This document shows positions 61,801 through 64,000 of a DNA stretch of 64,000 nt, piece by piece. How positions within the stretch are numbered: the stretch's first letter is position 1; each line of letters begins with the position of its first letter. The stretch is taken from positions 1,156,597-1,220,596 of the forward strand of contig NZ_DF967965.1 in the NCBI RefSeq assembly GCF_001050195.2, in the 5' to 3' direction. Origin of the DNA: Anaerolinea thermolimosa (lineage in GTDB: Bacteria > Chloroflexota > Anaerolineae > Anaerolineales > Anaerolineaceae). The notes under the pieces are model-generated. The model worked only from the letters and a program-made list of their open reading frames with translations, was not told where the DNA came from and searched no databases. The translations under genes and the position numbers were made by a program.

Positions 61801-63771
61801 TGCAAGCATTTCCTGGAAGTCATTGGAAATGGCCAGCCGGTTGCTCGCGTTGTAGAGGCTTTCTGTTTCGTCCAGGTTGGCGCGCAGCTGGGCAAGCAGG
61901 TTTTCGCGGATGTAGGTGTTGGCAATGGCGTCAGCGGCCACGCGCAGCAGGTTGATTTCATCTCTTTGCCATTGACGCTGCTGGTCGATTTGCTCAAAGA
62001 GTAGTAAGTCTGGAGTGGTAGAGCTTCCTGAGATGGAGAGAATGAGGACGGATTGGATATTTTGGGAGGAGAAGAAGTGCTGTGCGTTTTCCGCCTGATC
62101 GGAAGATAGCGGAAGAGCCCAGCCATCGATGCGAAGGTTGGGTATGAGGGAACTGAATACTTCGTGGTTGATCTGATGGATCTTGCTTCGGTCGAACAAA
62201 TAAGCGACCAGGGGGGAGGTCCAATCTTCACCCAATTGCCAGCTCTGTGAGCTCTCTTCATAATGAAGCAGGTAAACCCGATTGGCCTGCGATGCCTGTC
62301 CCAGGTATCGCAGTACATCTCCAAGAGCCTGGGTGCCTAACTCTGAAAGGGTGGCCACCGCGCGGGCAACGCCAGCCTGGTAACGCTCGCGGTTCTCAAT
62401 GGCTTTCAGGGCTTCCTGCATTTGTTGGAAGAGATTGGCATTTTCGAGGGCTGTGGCGGCCTGTGCAGCAGCGGTTGATAACAACTCAAGGTGAACTTCA
62501 TCAAATTGAGGGGCATTTTCCTGGTCAAAATCTTGAATCACCAGTGCACCACTTTGATGAGCCCCCATGGAGATGGGAATACCAATCAGAGAAGCAGGTA
62601 CCCGATTCTCGACAGTGATTCCAAGCTCTGCCAGCCGCTGCCCGGCCTGGTGTGTGATCAACAGAGGGGAGCGGGAAGCCATAAGATATTCTGGAAGCCC
62701 ATTCGCGGCAGGACGGCTTGCGACCTGCCGATTGATGCCATACTCACGATAGACCGGAAAACTTAGTTGATGGGTGTTGTGGTCCAGAATGCAAATATAG
62801 AGGTTGCGGTCGTCGAGTACCTGCCCGGCCATTTCAGCCAGGGTGTTAAAAATGGCATCCCGTGAGGTGAGACCGGTGAGGCGCTGACCGATCTGGTTAA
62901 GCATCGCGAGGTCGCGGTTGCGATGAAGAATGACTTCTTCAGCGCGCATACGTTCGGCGAGTTCCTGCTGGGCGGCCTGGTAAAGACGGGCATTTTCCAG
63001 CGCCAGGCTGAGCTGGGTGGCCACGTCCATCACCATTTGCTGTTCGTCTTCGCTCCAGGTGCGTCTTTCAGCCTCATCTACGACTTCAATGAGCATATCA
63101 CCCATATCGGTAACATTCACTGGCACGGCAATTGTTGCGGGGTGGTCTTCTCTGCCGTGAATGACTTTCATCTGTCGTTCTTTGAGACTGAGCTTTCCGG
63201 CAGGTGTTCGCGGCGCGAAAGCAGAAGACAGGGCATTCTGCCTGCTATGAGTTCCACTGGATGGCCGGGAACGAATGGGAAGGGTGGCAGGTGAGGGAAT
63301 GGATGATGCAGTTGCTCTTTCTGGTGAGGATGGAGAACGAAGTGTTCGCTTTTCAGATTGAGTTTCCTGGATGAGCTGGATGATGCCACGCCATGCTTCG
63401 CTTTCACCATTCACAGGCGCATGGAGAATGACGAAGCGGGCTTTTCTCCAATTACCGGAGGCATCGCGGATGGAGATTTCCGATTCAGAAGGGAATTCTT
63501 TTGCCTGGAATAAACGCTTTACGGCTTCTATCGAGGATGGATCGAGCATGAATTCATCTGCCGGTTGGTGGATCCAATCCTGTGGAGAAAACCCCAGACT
63601 CGCAATTTCAGCAGAACAAGAAAGATAGCGAAGGTTCTGGTCTGCGGTCCAGTGCCACCCTGATGGCGAGGTGACATCCTGAGAGCTGGCCCCCGGCGCA
63701 GGAGTATCCACGACCTCATTCAGGTTTGAGAAGAGAGAATTAAGCCGGTTGTGAAATTGTTTCTTGGACAT
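58819..63771 (-). CDS. Giant hybrid histidine kinase (PAS, about six GAF, two receivers)
   Basis: A 1650-residue soluble kinase. Order: PAS-like 38-135; a Ser/Pro-rich linker 140-195; a shortened GAF-like segment about 200-268; five fuller GAF domains at roughly 288-450, 465-625, 635-800, 808-970 and 982-1140; HisKA with H1166 in MSHELRTPLNS; HATPase with N-box near 1283 and GTGLGLSIC; then two receivers (about 1403-1515 with LDIMMPEMDG, and 1523-1640 with LDLFMPGLNG). No membrane segment is visible. The multiple GAFs suggest integration of several small-molecule signals. AGGAG lies before ATG 63771, and its start overlaps the end of the ParA-type gene. It is 9 bases upstream of the threonine synthase-receiver gene. 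Confidence 0.9.
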   Translation of the reverse strand: MSKKQFHNRLNSLFSNLNEVVDTPAPGASSQDVTSPSGWHWTADQNLRYLSCSAEIASLGFSPQDWIHQPADEFMLDPSSIEAVKRLFQAKEFPSESEISIRDASGNWRKARFVILHAPVNGESEAWRGIIQLIQETQSEKRTLRSPSSPERATASSIPSPATLPIRSRPSSGTHSRQNALSSAFAPRTPAGKLSLKERQMKVIHGREDHPATIAVPVNVTDMGDMLIEVVDEAERRTWSEDEQQMVMDVATQLSLALENARLYQAAQQELAERMRAEEVILHRNRDLAMLNQIGQRLTGLTSRDAIFNTLAEMAGQVLDDRNLYICILDHNTHQLSFPVYREYGINRQVASRPAANGLPEYLMASRSPLLITHQAGQRLAELGITVENRVPASLIGIPISMGAHQSGALVIQDFDQENAPQFDEVHLELLSTAAAQAATALENANLFQQMQEALKAIENRERYQAGVARAVATLSELGTQALGDVLRYLGQASQANRVYLLHYEESSQSWQLGEDWTSPLVAYLFDRSKIHQINHEVFSSLIPNLRIDGWALPLSSDQAENAQHFFSSQNIQSVLILSISGSSTTPDLLLFEQIDQQRQWQRDEINLLRVAADAIANTYIRENLLAQLRANLDETESLYNASNRLAISNDFQEMLAAVINGVKPAEINRGVMLLFDVDAYNKVSRISVQANWYSGHGTPPPPVGVELPRPIYDKPLQNSSQAFYEDIREALMDEAMRQELLRQNVTSLCILPMISGKRQIGALLLEGERRHIFTNREKRLLPPLVDQLTIAVENLRLFEQTQTALAETALLYNITSGIAQAQEPEDMVSLVVNNVLPRGADCCFLFLADLNEDGEMTGVEVSGFYDSMGKLDLKGTRFDIQELPVIRILPEEGLAVSNLEDPVIDRATRLTLERHHIQSACFVPMRTGGRSIGALAATARASLNFDPADVRLFRTVANGVAVAVEKQRLLREAQRRALELQTASEIARDTTSTLAQDVLLSRMVNLLVQRFGFYHTSIYLVDPQSQFAVIREATEPAGTELKRRGHKVAIGSRSVIGTVVASGQPLILNDVASSDLFVPNSLLLQTRAEIGLPLKVGDRIIGALDIHATSTNAFSKDDVFVLGILADQIAIAIENARAYELSQKAIEDMREVDRVKSQFLANMSHELRTPLNSIIGFSRVILKGIDGPINELQTQDLTAIYNSGQHLLMLINDILDLSKIEAGKMELSFSDVNLLDLINSAMSTAVGLVKDKPIKLLTNLPDSLPLVRADAIRVRQVLINFLSNAAKFTEEGSITVEACQQLSPDGKPEVMVTVTDTGPGIAPEDQSKLFLPFSQVDDSPTRKTGGTGLGLSICRSLIELHGGRIGLLSSEVGKGSTFFFTLPLPVTESAPTASPLSEGYTVLAIDDDLQVIHLYERYLQPQGYQIIPHTNPRTAVERAKEVKPFAITLDIMMPEMDGWQVMKALKNDPETRNIPIVVCSILEEEEKGFNLGAADYLVKPFLSEDLLNALNRLNFTGEIKNILVIDDDSEDLRLVQKMIEANDRFHVQLAQGGEAGWESIQQNVPDAIILDLFMPGLNGFDLLARLRSAELYQNIPVIILTGADLTPEQHKELEDFGHGLYSKGFLREKELLNTLESALRQFRSNRKVS

Positions 63772-64000
63772 AGGCTTTGATCTCCTGTGCCAGGGCGCGG
63801 TATTGAAAAGCGGAACGAGTTTTCGGTGCGTGGATCAGCACCGGCACACCAGCAATAGCACTTTCACGCAGGCGGGTATCAACTTCGATGACGGTATCTA
63901 ATACACCGTTGCCAAAGGTGGTGCGGAGCTGCTCACTTAAAGTGCGATGGATGCGGTTGCGACGGTCGAAGAGGGTTAAAAGGAGCCGGTAAGTCAGGTT
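63740..64000 (-). CDS. ParA/Soj-type partition ATPase, partial (C-terminal 86 residues)
   Basis: The window ends inside this gene; only the last 87 codons are present, in frame to 64000. The sequence YRLLLTLFDRRNRIHRTLSEQ, then VIEVDTRLRESAIAGVPVLI and YRALAQEIKAY, is the C-terminal block of ParA/Soj ATPases, including the RLxEA-like motif. These proteins segregate chromosomes or position protein clusters. The stop TAA (63742-63740) overlaps the kinase start by 32 bases, which suggests an operon. The P-loop would be outside the window. It could be a chromosomal Soj or a MinD/ParA-like positioning protein for the kinase cluster. Confidence 0.75.
   Translation of the reverse strand, partial: NLTYRLLLTLFDRRNRIHRTLSEQLRTTFGNGVLDTVIEVDTRLRESAIAGVPVLIHAPKTRSAFQYRALAQEIKAYVQETISQPA

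Overview
The window looks like a chromosomal segment of an Anaerolineae-type Chloroflexota bacterium. This is inferred from gene content and protein style: MreB, Rex, a PPi-type phosphofructokinase, many polytopic GT-C-like membrane proteins, multi-GAF hybrid kinases, and lipoproteins combining DUF348 and G5 domains. No rRNA is present, so the assignment is by resemblance only. Most genes have good Shine-Dalgarno sites, and several use TTG or GTG starts. A few appear to be transcribed without a leader.

Layout. 1-3.1 kb: a LarA-family nickel-pincer racemase homologue, a YgbA-family cysteine-rich protein and a GH172 (DUF2961) glycosidase. 3.18-9.85 kb: a compact, GC-rich integrative element in a tRNA-Val(TAC) gene, bounded by 48-bp direct repeats. 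It carries a tyrosine recombinase, a RecA-like replicative helicase, a zinc-finger/Toprim primase, a putative PD-(D/E)xK nuclease and several small unknown proteins. Two opposed arrays of a 9-bp repeat lie between helicase and primase and may be a replication origin. 9.9-21.8 kb: core genes, namely FAH-family hydrolase, sortase-like protein, yebC-ruvC-rRNA methyltransferase-ruvA, F1-ATPase genes atpA-G-D-C without F0 genes, mreB, rex and an ARMT1/DUF89 phosphatase.

21.9-26.3 kb: zinc metallopeptidase, tRNA-Arg(CCG), a YyaL/DUF255 thioredoxin-like protein and a GNAT-like protein. 26.4-39.7 kb: eight large multi-spanning membrane proteins resembling GT-C glycosyltransferases, interrupted by a nitrilase-family amidase. 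39.8-43.7 kb: a cytoplasmic DegS-like histidine kinase, PPi-type phosphofructokinase, class II aldolase and Nudix hydrolase. 43.7-53.5 kb: RsmD, a URO-D-family protein, a ChlI-like AAA+ ATPase, GtrA, UDP-glucuronate decarboxylase, two lipoproteins, ScpB, an RluB-type pseudouridine synthase, a membrane protein and PlsX.

53.5-64 kb: tRNA-Leu(GAG) with its own promoter and terminator, a receiver-GAF-kinase protein overlapping a PhoB-like regulator, an EamA transporter, a threonine-synthase-like enzyme fused to a CheY-like receiver domain, a 1650-residue multi-GAF hybrid kinase and the 3' end of a ParA-type ATPase gene.

The two most unusual items are the threonine synthase-receiver fusion beside the giant kinase, and the integrated replicon with inverted iteron-like arrays. 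All functional statements come from reading motifs by eye; no database search was run.
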